Positions 7,947 through 15,300 of a DNA stretch of 37,621 nucleotides are shown here, in pieces. The position numbers and the translations under genes were made by a program. The notes below the pieces were generated by a model. The model searched no databases, was not told the DNA's origin, and worked only from the letters and a program-made list of their open reading frames with translations. Source of the stretch: an uncultured Hyphomicrobiales bacterium (GTDB lineage Bacteria > Pseudomonadota > Alphaproteobacteria > Rhizobiales > Beijerinckiaceae); NCBI GenBank assembly GCA_903900975.1, contig CAIUPE010000081.1, positions 1-37,621 of the forward strand, written 5' to 3'. The number at the start of each line of letters is the position of its first letter. The first letter of the stretch is position 1.

Positions 7947-8382
7947 CAGCCGATTCCGATAAGGCATTAAAGCCGACCTTTTGAGCGCGCTTGCATAATT
8001 CTTCGACGGTTATACCATCGAGATGGGTCAAAAAGGCTTGGCTGGCCGTTTCAATTTCCGGCGCTATCACGCGGTCGACCAGCACTGACTGCGGCTCCGG
8101 CGAACCGACATCATCTTCAATGCCAATCATCGCCGCCCGCACAATATCGCCAGCCGTGATGCGACGGCGCTCGGTGGCCAGTTCATACCCGCCACGCGGG
8201 CCACGAACCCCTTTAAGGATATTGGCGCGAACCAACGCTTGCAAAATGGTTTCGAGATGGCGGGGCGGCAAATGATGGCGCTCGGCCAATAATTTCGCAG
8301 CAACCGGATCGGGCCTTGCGTGAATAGCGACATCGACAACAGCGGCGATGGCCAACATGCTCCTGCGCGACAACAGATTCAT
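7933..8382 (-). CDS. Rrf2-family transcriptional regulator linked to cysK
   Basis: The 149-residue protein has the Rrf2 winged helix. Residues about 1-70 include PDPVAAKLLAERHHLPPRHLETILQALVRANILKGVRGPRGGYELA, in which LPPRHLETILQAL is the recognition helix and RGPRGGY the wing turn. Iron-sulfur members (IscR, RirA, NsrR) have three Cys around residues 90-110; this protein has a single Cys near the C-terminus (EELCKRAQ), so it is unlikely to bind a cluster. It resembles CymR-type regulators of cysteine metabolism in that respect. ATG 8382 has AAGGA 9 nt upstream and was preferred over TTG 8388. It lies between dut and cysK on the same strand; control of cysK is inferred from context. Confidence 0.85.
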   Translation of the reverse strand: MNLLSRRSMLAIAAVVDVAIHARPDPVAAKLLAERHHLPPRHLETILQALVRANILKGVRGPRGGYELATERRRITAGDIVRAAMIGIEDDVGSPEPQSVLVDRVIAPEIETASQAFLTHLDGITVEELCKRAQKVGFNALSESADFTI

Positions 8383-8433
8383 GGTCAAACGTCCTTTTCC
8401 TAACCGGGCCCCAGAAACCCGGCGACGAACGCC

Positions 8434-8886
8434 TCAAATTCCCGTAGAGCCATACCCTCCAGCGCCGCGCTCGGTATCGCTCAGCGCCTCGCATTCATCC
8501 CACACAGCCTGACCAACAGGCGCGATCACCAGTTGAGCGATCCGCATACCGCGTGTCACGTCGAAGGGCACATCGCCGTGATTGATCAGCAAAACCGATA
8601 CTTCACCGCGATAATCGGCATCAATCGTCCCTGGCGCATTCAACACGGTTAGACCATGTTTTAACGCCAAGCCCGATCGTGGCCTTACCTGACCCTCGTA
8701 ACCGTTAGGCAATTGAATACACAATCCCGTCGGGATTAACATCCTTTTCCCGATTTCCAATGTGAATATTTTATTTTCCGGAAGAGCAGCAAGCAAATCC
8801 ATACCCGCCGAAGCTCCGGTGGCATAGGACGGAAGCGGAAGCCCCTCGCTGTGCGGGAGGCGAAGAACACCGATCCGGACACTCAC
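8434..8886 (-). CDS. dut: Deoxyuridine 5'-triphosphate nucleotidohydrolase (dUTPase)
   Basis: Dut hydrolyses dUTP to dUMP and pyrophosphate, keeping uracil out of DNA and supplying dTMP synthesis. The 150-residue protein carries all five trimeric dUTPase motifs: [10 protein letters not shown] (motif 1), [11 protein letters not shown] (2), [13 protein letters not shown] (3), [12 protein letters not shown] (4) and the flexible C-terminal [10 protein letters not shown] (5). Its ATG overlaps the coaBC stop by 4 nt (ATGA, 8883-8886), so the two genes are translationally coupled. That coaBC-dut order is conserved across proteobacteria. It works in series with the dCTP deaminase encoded at 0.4-1.5 kb. 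Confidence 0.96.
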   Translation of the reverse strand: MSVRIGVLRLPHSEGLPLPSYATGASAGMDLLAALPENKIFTLEIGKRMLIPTGLCIQLPNGYEGQVRPRSGLALKHGLTVLNAPGTIDADYRGEVSVLLINHGDVPFDVTRGMRIAQLVIAPVGQAVWDECEALSDTERGAGGYGSTGI

Positions 8887-10100
8887 TTGCGGCTTCCCGC
8901 ATCAAGGCGAACGGCAAAATCCGCCACCAGCCGTTCGGCGACCTCTGCTTTGCTGAGCCTCGGCCAACTGTCCACGCCTGTTTTTGAAACAAGGTGGACG
9001 GTATTCAAATCGCCGCCCATCACGCCGCTGTCGCCCCCGACATCATTGGCGATAATGAGGTCGCACCCTTTGCTGTCGAGTTTGCTACGGGCATAATCGA
9101 GCACATGGGTTGTTTCGGCGGCAAAGCCGATGACCAGCGCTGGGCGATCCGTTGTGCGATGGGCAATGGTCGACAAAATATCCGGATTAGGGGTAAGCGC
9201 CAAAGCGGGCGGACCGGTCTCGGTTTTTTTCAACTTGTCGACGCTCTGCGCTTCGACCCGCCAATCGGCGACTGCCGCACAAAACACCGCGATGTCAGCA
9301 GGAAGCGAGCGCTCAACAGCCGCCAGCATTTCGGCCGCCGTTTCTACGTGCACGGTTGTGACGCCCACAGGATCGGGGATCGCCACCGGACCGGACACCA
9401 AGGTCACCTGCGCTCCGGCGCGCGCAGCGGCCACCGCAATCGCATGGCCCTGTTTGCCGGAGGATCGGTTGGCGATGTAGCGCACAGGATCAATCGGCTC
9501 ATGCGTGGGGCCGGATGTGACGAGAATATGGCGGCCATGCAACGGCTGAGAACCAGACCCCAAGGTCGTTTCAATCGCATCCGCGATGACGGACGGTTCA
9601 GCCATCCGGCCGGGGCCGTATTCCCCGCACGCCATCACACCGTCATTGGGGCCAATCACCGTCACCCCATCCTGTTGAAGGGTGGCTAGATTGCGTTGGG
9701 TTGCAGCGTGCTGCCACATTCTCACATTCATCGCGGGTGCTACCAGCACCTGCTTGTCGGTTGCCAGCAGTGACGTTGAGGCCAGATCATTGGCGAGGCC
9801 ATGGGCCATCTTGGCCATAAGATCAGCGGTGGCTGGCGCAACCACCACGATATCTGCTGAGCGCGACAATTCGATATGACCCATTTCAGCCTCGTCGGTC
9901 AGCGAGAACAGATCTGTAAATACTTTTTCACCGGAAAGACTGCCCACCGAAAGTGGCGTGACGAATTCCGCCCCCGCACGCGTGAGAATACACCGCACCG
10001 CGCCGCCGCGCTTGGCGATCTCACGGATGAGTTCCAACGCCTTATAGGCCGCAATCCCGCCGCCGATGATGAGAAGAACGCGCTTACCGATCAGGGACAT
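8883..10100 (-). CDS. coaBC: Bifunctional phosphopantothenoylcysteine decarboxylase / phosphopantothenate-cysteine ligase
   Basis: CoaBC carries out two consecutive steps of coenzyme A synthesis: CTP-dependent ligation of cysteine to 4'-phosphopantothenate, then FMN-dependent decarboxylation. The 405-residue protein has an N-terminal CoaC half (residues 1-185) with catalytic His75 (MGHIEL), Asn125 in PAMNVRMW and Cys158 in [11 protein letters not shown], at the E. coli positions. The C-terminal CoaB half contains the dimerisation segment [19 protein letters not shown] and Lys289 in DKLKK. AAGG lies 7 nt before the ATG. In related genomes ubiE-ubiB precede this gene directly. Here a 5-kb block intervenes, so transcription must start in the 10101-10290 gap. 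Confidence 0.96.
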   Translation of the reverse strand: MSLIGKRVLLIIGGGIAAYKALELIREIAKRGGAVRCILTRAGAEFVTPLSVGSLSGEKVFTDLFSLTDEAEMGHIELSRSADIVVVAPATADLMAKMAHGLANDLASTSLLATDKQVLVAPAMNVRMWQHAATQRNLATLQQDGVTVIGPNDGVMACGEYGPGRMAEPSVIADAIETTLGSGSQPLHGRHILVTSGPTHEPIDPVRYIANRSSGKQGHAIAVAAARAGAQVTLVSGPVAIPDPVGVTTVHVETAAEMLAAVERSLPADIAVFCAAVADWRVEAQSVDKLKKTETGPPALALTPNPDILSTIAHRTTDRPALVIGFAAETTHVLDYARSKLDSKGCDLIIANDVGGDSGVMGGDLNTVHLVSKTGVDSWPRLSKAEVAERLVADFAVRLDAGSRK

Positions 10101-10223
10101 GGAACCGCCTTGTAGCCGATGAATTGGTTCACCTTAGCCGAAATACAGCGCGGGTTGAAGGGGGCGGACCCGCACCCCACCGGACCGGAAAAGGCGATAT
10201 TCGATTGAACGTGCTCTTTTTCG

Positions 10224-10290
10224 AAATTTACAACTTAAAATTGTAAATTTAAAAACTCACAATTCTAGATTTGTTTACGCCATATCCTCA
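10224..10290 (+). promoter_or_regulatory. Dyad and promoter-like block upstream of the lipoprotein subtilase gene
   Basis: AAATTTACAA (10224-10233) and TTGTAAATTT (10241-10250) are perfect 10-bp arms around CTTAAAA. About 20 nt further on, TTTGT-N2-AC-N2-CATATCCT-N-A (10270-10290) recurs almost unchanged at 12407-12427 before the paralogous gene, with 16 of 21 positions identical. The shared block is probably a promoter or activator site; the dyad is a probable operator. The remainder of the 10101-10292 gap holds a GC-rich hairpin but no gene. Confidence 0.5.
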
Positions 10291-10334
10291 TTTTGCAACA
10301 GTTCGGCACCCTTCAACGCCCTATAGGTTGCGCA

Positions 10335-12266
10335 ATGATGATCTTCAAATATGCAGCTGTCATCGCCCTTGCGAGTGTGCTTTCGGCCTGTAGCGGCGGG
10401 GGCGGCGGTGCTTCCAAATCAGTTACCAATATGACGGCCGCTTATTCACCCGATGGAACTTCCAAAAACATCACCACGACCTATAGCGACGGGACGAGCG
10501 CAACAACAACGTTGACCGGCGAATTGACGACGCCGAGCTATAGCGCCGACGGCAGCCAAAAGACGCTCGTCTATTCCTACTCCGATGGCTCAACCCATAA
10601 CGGAGCCACCCTACCCGGTACGTTGACAAATACGGCTTATAGCACCGACGGCAGTCAAGAACTTAAAACCTACACGTTCCCGGACACGTTAAGCTATACG
10701 GCCAAACTTGAAGCGACAGGTTCGCAAACCAATTGGGCCAACGACCATGAGACAAAGACCATCACCTATTCATTTGCCGATGGCAACTCTCACACCTATA
10801 TCACGACGGTGCTTCCGGCGACCGTTGCGCCCGTTTCAAACCCCGCTGTCTATCCCGCCGATTGGTCAACGGGTAATTCGACCATACCGGTCACGCCACC
10901 TACAACGACGCCGAAACAAGATGTCTATGGCGATGGCTATGTGAAGCAGGTTTGGGAAGATGGAACAGCGGCGAAGCCCTTTCAACAGGCAACGCTTACG
11001 CCGAATGGGGCGACTGGGACCGGGGCAATCAACGACCCGAATGCCAATGTGCTTTCACCATTATCAATCGCCTATGATTTGAGGTGGGGTACGCCTGACG
11101 CGGCGGGGCCAGCCTATGTCCGCACCTGGTTCGGATCGGATGGAAACGCTCAAGCTTACACGTTTCCCAGCGCCCTATCGATAGCTGGCCACAGAGTATC
11201 CGGCCAAAGCTCGCAAAATTCTGGCATGACACTCGGCGTACCTGTTTCTGATGTAAAAGCGGCGTGGAGCCAAGGGTGGACAGGTATGGGACAAAATGTC
11301 CTAATGATCGACGCCTACCCTGATCCGGTTAATAAGCCGGCAACACTGACCCAACAGCAATATATCGATTATTATACACACGGAATTACAACATATCTCT
11401 TAGCCAGTCACTATGCTCCTGCCTCGAATTATTACCTCTTCGATGGCAATGATCTCAATGATAATAAGGCCCATTCACCGGCAACAAATGCCGTGGCCAC
11501 CTTTCAAGCCAACAGTCATGGTACGCTGTCAACGTCGGTTCGCTCGGCCGCCGGGTTTTATTTTGACGTTATCAATATCAGCATGGGTCATAATTATTAT
11601 GCGAATGACATTACAAATCCAAGTCCTACTGACGTTAGCAAAGCCTTTATATCGGATGCGCCTTGGACAAATTATATTTCCAAATCGATCGACGGAACTT
11701 ACGCGATTGGTTTTGGTGCTGCTGGCTCTGCCAATATTTATCTAACCGATGCGGTCGTTACAAAAGCGGCTGGAAATGACTCAATCGTCACGGGCGACGA
11801 CCCTTTGAGCTATGTAATGGCTTACGATCCAAAAATAGCGCCCCGGCTTCTCCTCGTTGGAGCGCTCGACTCCGATGGAAAGGCCGATCCGAACGGAGGG
11901 CAGGGAACGGCAAAACTTGCAAGTTATTCAAACCAAGCCGGAACGGATCCCAATATTCAAAATCGGTTTCTTGTTGCCTCTGGGCTGACACCCTATATCA
12001 GCAGTGGAATGGCCGTCGATGGTGCGAATGTTTCAAGTGGCGTGGGCACATCCTACGCTGCCCCGCGGGTTGCTGGGTATGCGGCGATACTGCGGCAAAA
12101 ATTTTTAAATCTGACGGCCGCCAGTACAGCCAATATTCTGCTGGCGACAGCACGGATGGATACGCTCTCCTGCTATTCGACAGCTGCAGGTTGCCCAAAG
12201 GACATCTACGGCCAGGGCGAAGCCTGCCTTTCCCGTGCCTTGGCCCCCGTGGGATATTTACGATGA
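10335..12266 (+). CDS. Lipoprotein subtilisin-like serine protease (S8) with N-terminal tandem repeats
   Basis: The 643-residue protein starts with a lipoprotein signal (FKYAAVIALASVLSAC, lipidated Cys19, Ser at +2, compatible with outer-membrane sorting) followed by a Gly linker. Residues about 35-165 hold three to four repeats of 32-33 residues built on YS-x-DG(T/S). A Pro/Thr-rich linker (about 170-200) follows. The S8 domain shows Asp326 (GQNVLMIDAY), His395 (SHGTLSTS), oxyanion Asn481 (KAAGNDS) and Ser573 (GTSYAAPRVAGYAAIL), in the correct order and spacing, so it should be active. The C-terminus IYGQGEACLSRALAPVGYLR matches the end of autotransporter subtilase passengers, but no barrel follows. 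ATG 10335 has AGG 7 nt upstream; the in-frame TTG 10293 would disrupt the signal peptide. Substrate unknown. Confidence 0.85.
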   Translation: MMIFKYAAVIALASVLSACSGGGGGASKSVTNMTAAYSPDGTSKNITTTYSDGTSATTTLTGELTTPSYSADGSQKTLVYSYSDGSTHNGATLPGTLTNTAYSTDGSQELKTYTFPDTLSYTAKLEATGSQTNWANDHETKTITYSFADGNSHTYITTVLPATVAPVSNPAVYPADWSTGNSTIPVTPPTTTPKQDVYGDGYVKQVWEDGTAAKPFQQATLTPNGATGTGAINDPNANVLSPLSIAYDLRWGTPDAAGPAYVRTWFGSDGNAQAYTFPSALSIAGHRVSGQSSQNSGMTLGVPVSDVKAAWSQGWTGMGQNVLMIDAYPDPVNKPATLTQQQYIDYYTHGITTYLLASHYAPASNYYLFDGNDLNDNKAHSPATNAVATFQANSHGTLSTSVRSAAGFYFDVINISMGHNYYANDITNPSPTDVSKAFISDAPWTNYISKSIDGTYAIGFGAAGSANIYLTDAVVTKAAGNDSIVTGDDPLSYVMAYDPKIAPRLLLVGALDSDGKADPNGGQGTAKLASYSNQAGTDPNIQNRFLVASGLTPYISSGMAVDGANVSSGVGTSYAAPRVAGYAAILRQKFLNLTAASTANILLATARMDTLSCYSTAAGCPKDIYGQGEACLSRALAPVGYLR

Positions 12267-12390
12267 CGTGCCACGCCAAAGGGCGTGTCGAGATGAGATT
12301 TTAGCACCCCAACGAAGCACTGATTTTCGCAGACGGAGCTCGTAATCACCACGCTGCGCCGCACCCAAATTGCGCTGGTTGCAATTGACG

Positions 12391-12467
12391 AAATTACAAC
12401 TTCAAGTTTGTAGACCTCATATCCTTACTAAGGGTAAATCAATCGGATTTACTCATAATGCGCATTA
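12391..12467 (+). promoter_or_regulatory. Cluster of dyads in the promoter region of the pseudo-subtilase gene
   Basis: Three elements sit in tandem. TACAA-N8-TTGTA (12395-12412) runs into the block TTTGT-N2-AC-N2-CATATCCT (12407-12427) shared with the upstream paralogue. GTAAATC-N5-GATTTAC (12434-12452) is perfect over 7 bp per arm. TAATGCGCATTA (12456-12467) is a 12-bp perfect palindrome. The gene's ATG is at 12496 with AAAGGA as ribosome-binding site. The rest of the 229-nt intergenic space (12267-12390) has only a weak 6-bp hairpin at about 12274-12289. Confidence 0.5.
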
Positions 12468-12495
12468 AATGTATAGCAAATAAAGGACTAACCGG

Positions 12496-14325
12496 ATGAC
12501 ACATTTACCGACGTTAAACCTTAAACGATTTGGAACGAAAATTTTTATCGCCACCGGGATGATGGCAGGCATCGTAACCGCATCCCATTCAGCCGTTGCT
12601 GCACCATCAAAATCCGATTGGACGTTTAGCTACTCCGTAAAATACGATGGATCAGGGAAGATCGTCGGCGCGGTCATCAAAGAATATATCAAAGGACGCT
12701 ACGTTTTCCACCAATCCGTTGATCTTAAAAATGCGTCGGTTCATTACGTTACCGAAAGTGGTCAGCTCAAAGCGGTTTTGACGTTTAAAAATCCATTGTA
12801 CAGTTCATCACCGTTTAGTTTAAACGTGAATGCAAAGCTGGGCGAGACTGTCTACTCACAAAAACAGGCGGCCGTTACGTATCAATGGGCAGACGGCACG
12901 TTCCATACCTTTGACTACAGCGCGACATCAACAGCCATTCAAAAGGACTCAGCAGGTAACGCGCTTTTAGTTGTCACCTATGCGGATGGTGCAAAAGCAA
13001 CACTCACAGGAAACGATGCAACGATTTACCAGTCTAAGTTGAAAAACAGCACCGGCGCATTCATCTCGGATCCAAACACGATCGTTGCGGTTGATAAAAC
13101 GGGCGAGACCTACAATCTGGTTCATGGAACAGCCGATACGGACGGACCAGACTATGCTGCTTCACTTTCAACTTTAAGCACGTGGCATAAGGGTGATCTT
13201 AATACGTTTAAGACCTCTCCGGACGTCGCTGCGGCGTATAACGAAGGATGGACGGGACTCGGGCGTTCGGTTGTGCATTTCGGCAGTTTTGCAAGTTCGC
13301 GTACCGGTGGGCCAAATCCTTCAAGCAACCTAGCAGACGACATTAGATTTAACGATGGTAAATATGGCGTCGCCAATATGGTTGCCTTGTTTAATTCAAT
13401 GGGCACCTTCATGTCGGATTATTCATTCGATACGGGAATTGTAGGGTATGGCAATACACCTGAAAATATAAGCAACAATACTTTGTCGCAATTTAATTAT
13501 CCCGCGGACCTCTCAAGTCTGACCAGTAACGAAAATTCATTCAACAAAAACCGACTGGGAAATAAATATTATTTTGATGTTGTCACACTCAACGAAGAAG
13601 AGCTGTCAAAAAATGCAGGCAGCGGCACAGGCATCGCACCCATCAATCAGCAAATCGTTGATATTCTATCCGATACAACGACAACTCCTTTCAAAAATGC
13701 CGCAAATTCTCCAACATCGTCGTCGACGAGTGTACCGGTGACCTTTTCCGACGCCGTTATTGTTTCGGGCGCCGGTCTCTTGAGCAATGATTCCCCTGAT
13801 CTGACCTCACGCCTACTCGCTTCAACCGCGCTTCTCGACCAAACCATTTTTGTCGGTGCCTTGCAGAGCTTTGGTACAGCTGGTCCGTCTTCCGGTAAGG
13901 GAGGAACTGGAATCCTTTACACAGGTTCCAATGGCTCTGGAAGTGCGACACGGGGAAGCTTGCACAACGCTTTGGCAAGTATAAACCTATCGACGATGGA
14001 AAGTCGTTTTTTGGTGGCTTCAGGCGCGAGCGGAACTACGTTGTATGATCCAATCACGGGGAAGCCCTTGGCCTCTCAAACGGATAACAACGGATATGAT
14101 GTTGGTGCCATCAACACCGTCAATGCGGCAGCTCTTGTGGGAGCTTATGCAGCCATCATCCGCCAAAAATTCCCCAATCTTACGGCGGCGAATACGGCGG
14201 ATATCCTTTTGTCGACAGCAAGGTATGATACGCTCAGCTGCAGCCCCACTTGCGACAAATCGATCTACGGCCAAGGTGAGGCGTCACTGTCGCGCGCCCT
14301 CGCTCCCGTCGGCTATCTAAGATAA
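12496..14325 (+). CDS. Exported subtilase-like protein with all catalytic residues lost (pseudoprotease)
   Basis: The 609-residue protein has a Sec signal peptide (cleavage likely after SHSAVAA, about residue 36) rather than a lipobox. The N-terminal part (about 40-185) carries loose repeats such as YQWADGTFHTF and TYADGAKATLTG, related to the upstream paralogue. It aligns with that paralogue around GWTGLGRSVVHFG, KYYFDVV, FVGAL, RFLVASG, AAIIRQKFPNLTAANTADILL and the near-identical end IYGQGEASLSRALAPVGYLR. At the four catalytic positions it has Gly263 for Asp, about Asn345 for His, Leu428 for the oxyanion Asn and Val542 for Ser. The reading frame is intact, so this looks like a retained non-catalytic protein. 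It could be a partner, decoy, inhibitor or binding protein. Two Cys (582, 586) match a Cys pair in the paralogue. ATG 12496 has AAAGGA about 8 nt upstream. Confidence 0.8.
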   Translation: MTHLPTLNLKRFGTKIFIATGMMAGIVTASHSAVAAPSKSDWTFSYSVKYDGSGKIVGAVIKEYIKGRYVFHQSVDLKNASVHYVTESGQLKAVLTFKNPLYSSSPFSLNVNAKLGETVYSQKQAAVTYQWADGTFHTFDYSATSTAIQKDSAGNALLVVTYADGAKATLTGNDATIYQSKLKNSTGAFISDPNTIVAVDKTGETYNLVHGTADTDGPDYAASLSTLSTWHKGDLNTFKTSPDVAAAYNEGWTGLGRSVVHFGSFASSRTGGPNPSSNLADDIRFNDGKYGVANMVALFNSMGTFMSDYSFDTGIVGYGNTPENISNNTLSQFNYPADLSSLTSNENSFNKNRLGNKYYFDVVTLNEEELSKNAGSGTGIAPINQQIVDILSDTTTTPFKNAANSPTSSSTSVPVTFSDAVIVSGAGLLSNDSPDLTSRLLASTALLDQTIFVGALQSFGTAGPSSGKGGTGILYTGSNGSGSATRGSLHNALASINLSTMESRFLVASGASGTTLYDPITGKPLASQTDNNGYDVGAINTVNAAALVGAYAAIIRQKFPNLTAANTADILLSTARYDTLSCSPTCDKSIYGQGEASLSRALAPVGYLR

Positions 14326-14363
14326 GTCATGTGCCGCGTCGTTCTTCCAATTCGCTAGAAAAA

Positions 14364-14404
14364 CAATATGCTTTAATTGACGCAACGTTAATTAAAGCAT
14401 ATTG
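14364..14404 (+). repeat. Perfect 15-bp inverted repeat (stem-loop) before the barrel-like gene
   Basis: CAATATGCTTTAATT (14364-14378) and AATTAAAGCATATTG (14390-14404) pair perfectly. Inner G-U, A-U and C-G pairs extend the stem to 18 bp around loop GCAAC. The hairpin ends 7 nt before ATG 14412, where a ribosome-binding site would be. There is no T-tract, so it is not a classical terminator. It may control translation, protect the mRNA end, or be a protein-binding operator. Confidence 0.75.
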
Positions 14405-14411
14405 GCTGCGG

Positions 14412-15050
14412 ATGGCTCTTCTCATTTTGGCTTTCAGTATTATCTTCAGCCTATCGGCCTATGCCGATGGGTTGGAACCCGATTTGACGCTTTTGCCAAC
14501 GTCTGCAAAACAGGCCTTCGTCATGGATGCGCAATTGCCAGCCGAATATTGGCACGCGCTGGACGATCGAAGTTACCTTGCAATTACCGGCTTCTCGGTC
14601 GGTGAACATATGATTGCAGCAGCCGGCCAATCGCTGATGGACCGCCCCGACCACCACACCTGCTCGGTTTACGATTCAACGGTCTGCTACGATCTTTCAA
14701 AATTCTACGAAAGCGCGATGCCGCAAATCCTCATTTCCGGCTTCTTTATGCTGAACGGTAGTACGGCAATCACGTGGGGGCTTGATAGCGGCTATCGATC
14801 TGAAAAATTGACGGTTACGCCCGCCGTATTATTAGGCCTCTCCAAACGCTGGTTCTTCTCCGAAAAGCGCGATAGCCAATTCATCGTTGAGGCCAGCGGT
14901 TGGGCAGGCCAGAGCGTGTCCCATACCCCATGCATCGACAGCCAAGACCGTCTCTATTACTGCGGCACGCTATCCGCATGGAGCGATTTTAGCTATGATC
15001 CGCACCCAACGGACCTCTACCTCAAAGTTTGGTACGAGAAGGCTTTTTGA
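14412..15050 (+). CDS. Small exported protein with outer-membrane-barrel-like C-terminus
   Basis: The 212-residue protein starts with a hydrophobic signal peptide (MALLILAFSIIFSLSAYA, cleavage likely before DG at residue 19). The mature part has alternating segments suggestive of beta strands: SYLAITGFSVGEH, ILISGFFMLNGSTAITWGLDSGY, KLTVTPAVLLGLSKRWFF and SQFIVEASGWAG. It ends LYLKVWYEKAF, with Phe at the end, Tyr at -5, Val at -7 and Leu at -9, resembling a BamA-recognised beta signal. Two Cys pairs (HTCSVYDSTVC; PCIDSQDRLYYC) could form disulfides. A longer reading from GTG 14331 is possible but would place the hairpin inside the gene. It follows the pseudo-subtilase gene by 86 nt on the same strand, so is probably part of the same cassette. 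I do not recognise the family; the barrel call is an inference. Confidence 0.6.
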   Translation: MALLILAFSIIFSLSAYADGLEPDLTLLPTSAKQAFVMDAQLPAEYWHALDDRSYLAITGFSVGEHMIAAAGQSLMDRPDHHTCSVYDSTVCYDLSKFYESAMPQILISGFFMLNGSTAITWGLDSGYRSEKLTVTPAVLLGLSKRWFFSEKRDSQFIVEASGWAGQSVSHTPCIDSQDRLYYCGTLSAWSDFSYDPHPTDLYLKVWYEKAF

Positions 15051-15139
15051 GGTTCGATGTGCGCCTCACGCCCGCCTATAATTCCCTCAAAAAATTGGTC
15101 TACGGCTTTTTGCCTATCGCATCCGCCCCTTTGACACAG

Positions 15140-15259
15140 AACGATGACAGCTTACGTTACCTTCATCTTTTGGGCGACATCCTGTTGGCTCATACCGGCT
15201 TGCGCTTGCGCTAAAATGGGCGTTTCAGCAAACGCAAATTCCTTCGCTCGATCCTTTAT
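15140..15259 (-). pseudogene. Probable relic of an XRE/HigA-type antitoxin gene
   Basis: The minus-strand reading is GIKDRAKEFAFAETPILAQA then QAGMSQQDVAQKMKVT. It resembles the first half of an XRE helix-turn-helix of HigA antitoxins (pattern EFALAxxIIEARxxAGLTQEEVAxxMGTTQ). A TAA at 15152-15154 stands where Gln is expected, and AVIV follows in frame, as in the usual continuation of the recognition helix, before similarity fades. No start codon or toxin gene is seen, and the sequence upstream runs into ubiB. The 15051-15300 gap otherwise holds only a short 6-bp hairpin. The call rests on about 40 residues. Confidence 0.4.
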
Positions 15260-15300
15260 ACCAATCGGAAGGCATGCCACTCCTGTCCTATTTGACAGGT

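Noticed and set aside
10485-10830. Direct repeats in the lipoprotein gene as a CRISPR-like or satellite array
   Set aside because: The repeats are in frame, degenerate at DNA level and encode a protein repeat of 32-33 residues.
15029-15214. 61-residue frame overlapping the end of the barrel-like gene
   Set aside because: No ribosome-binding site and no recognisable pattern; overlaps a better supported gene in another frame.
15282-15299. CCTGTC/GACAGG hairpin at the ubiB end as a terminator
   Set aside because: Only 6 bp and no T-tract on either strand.
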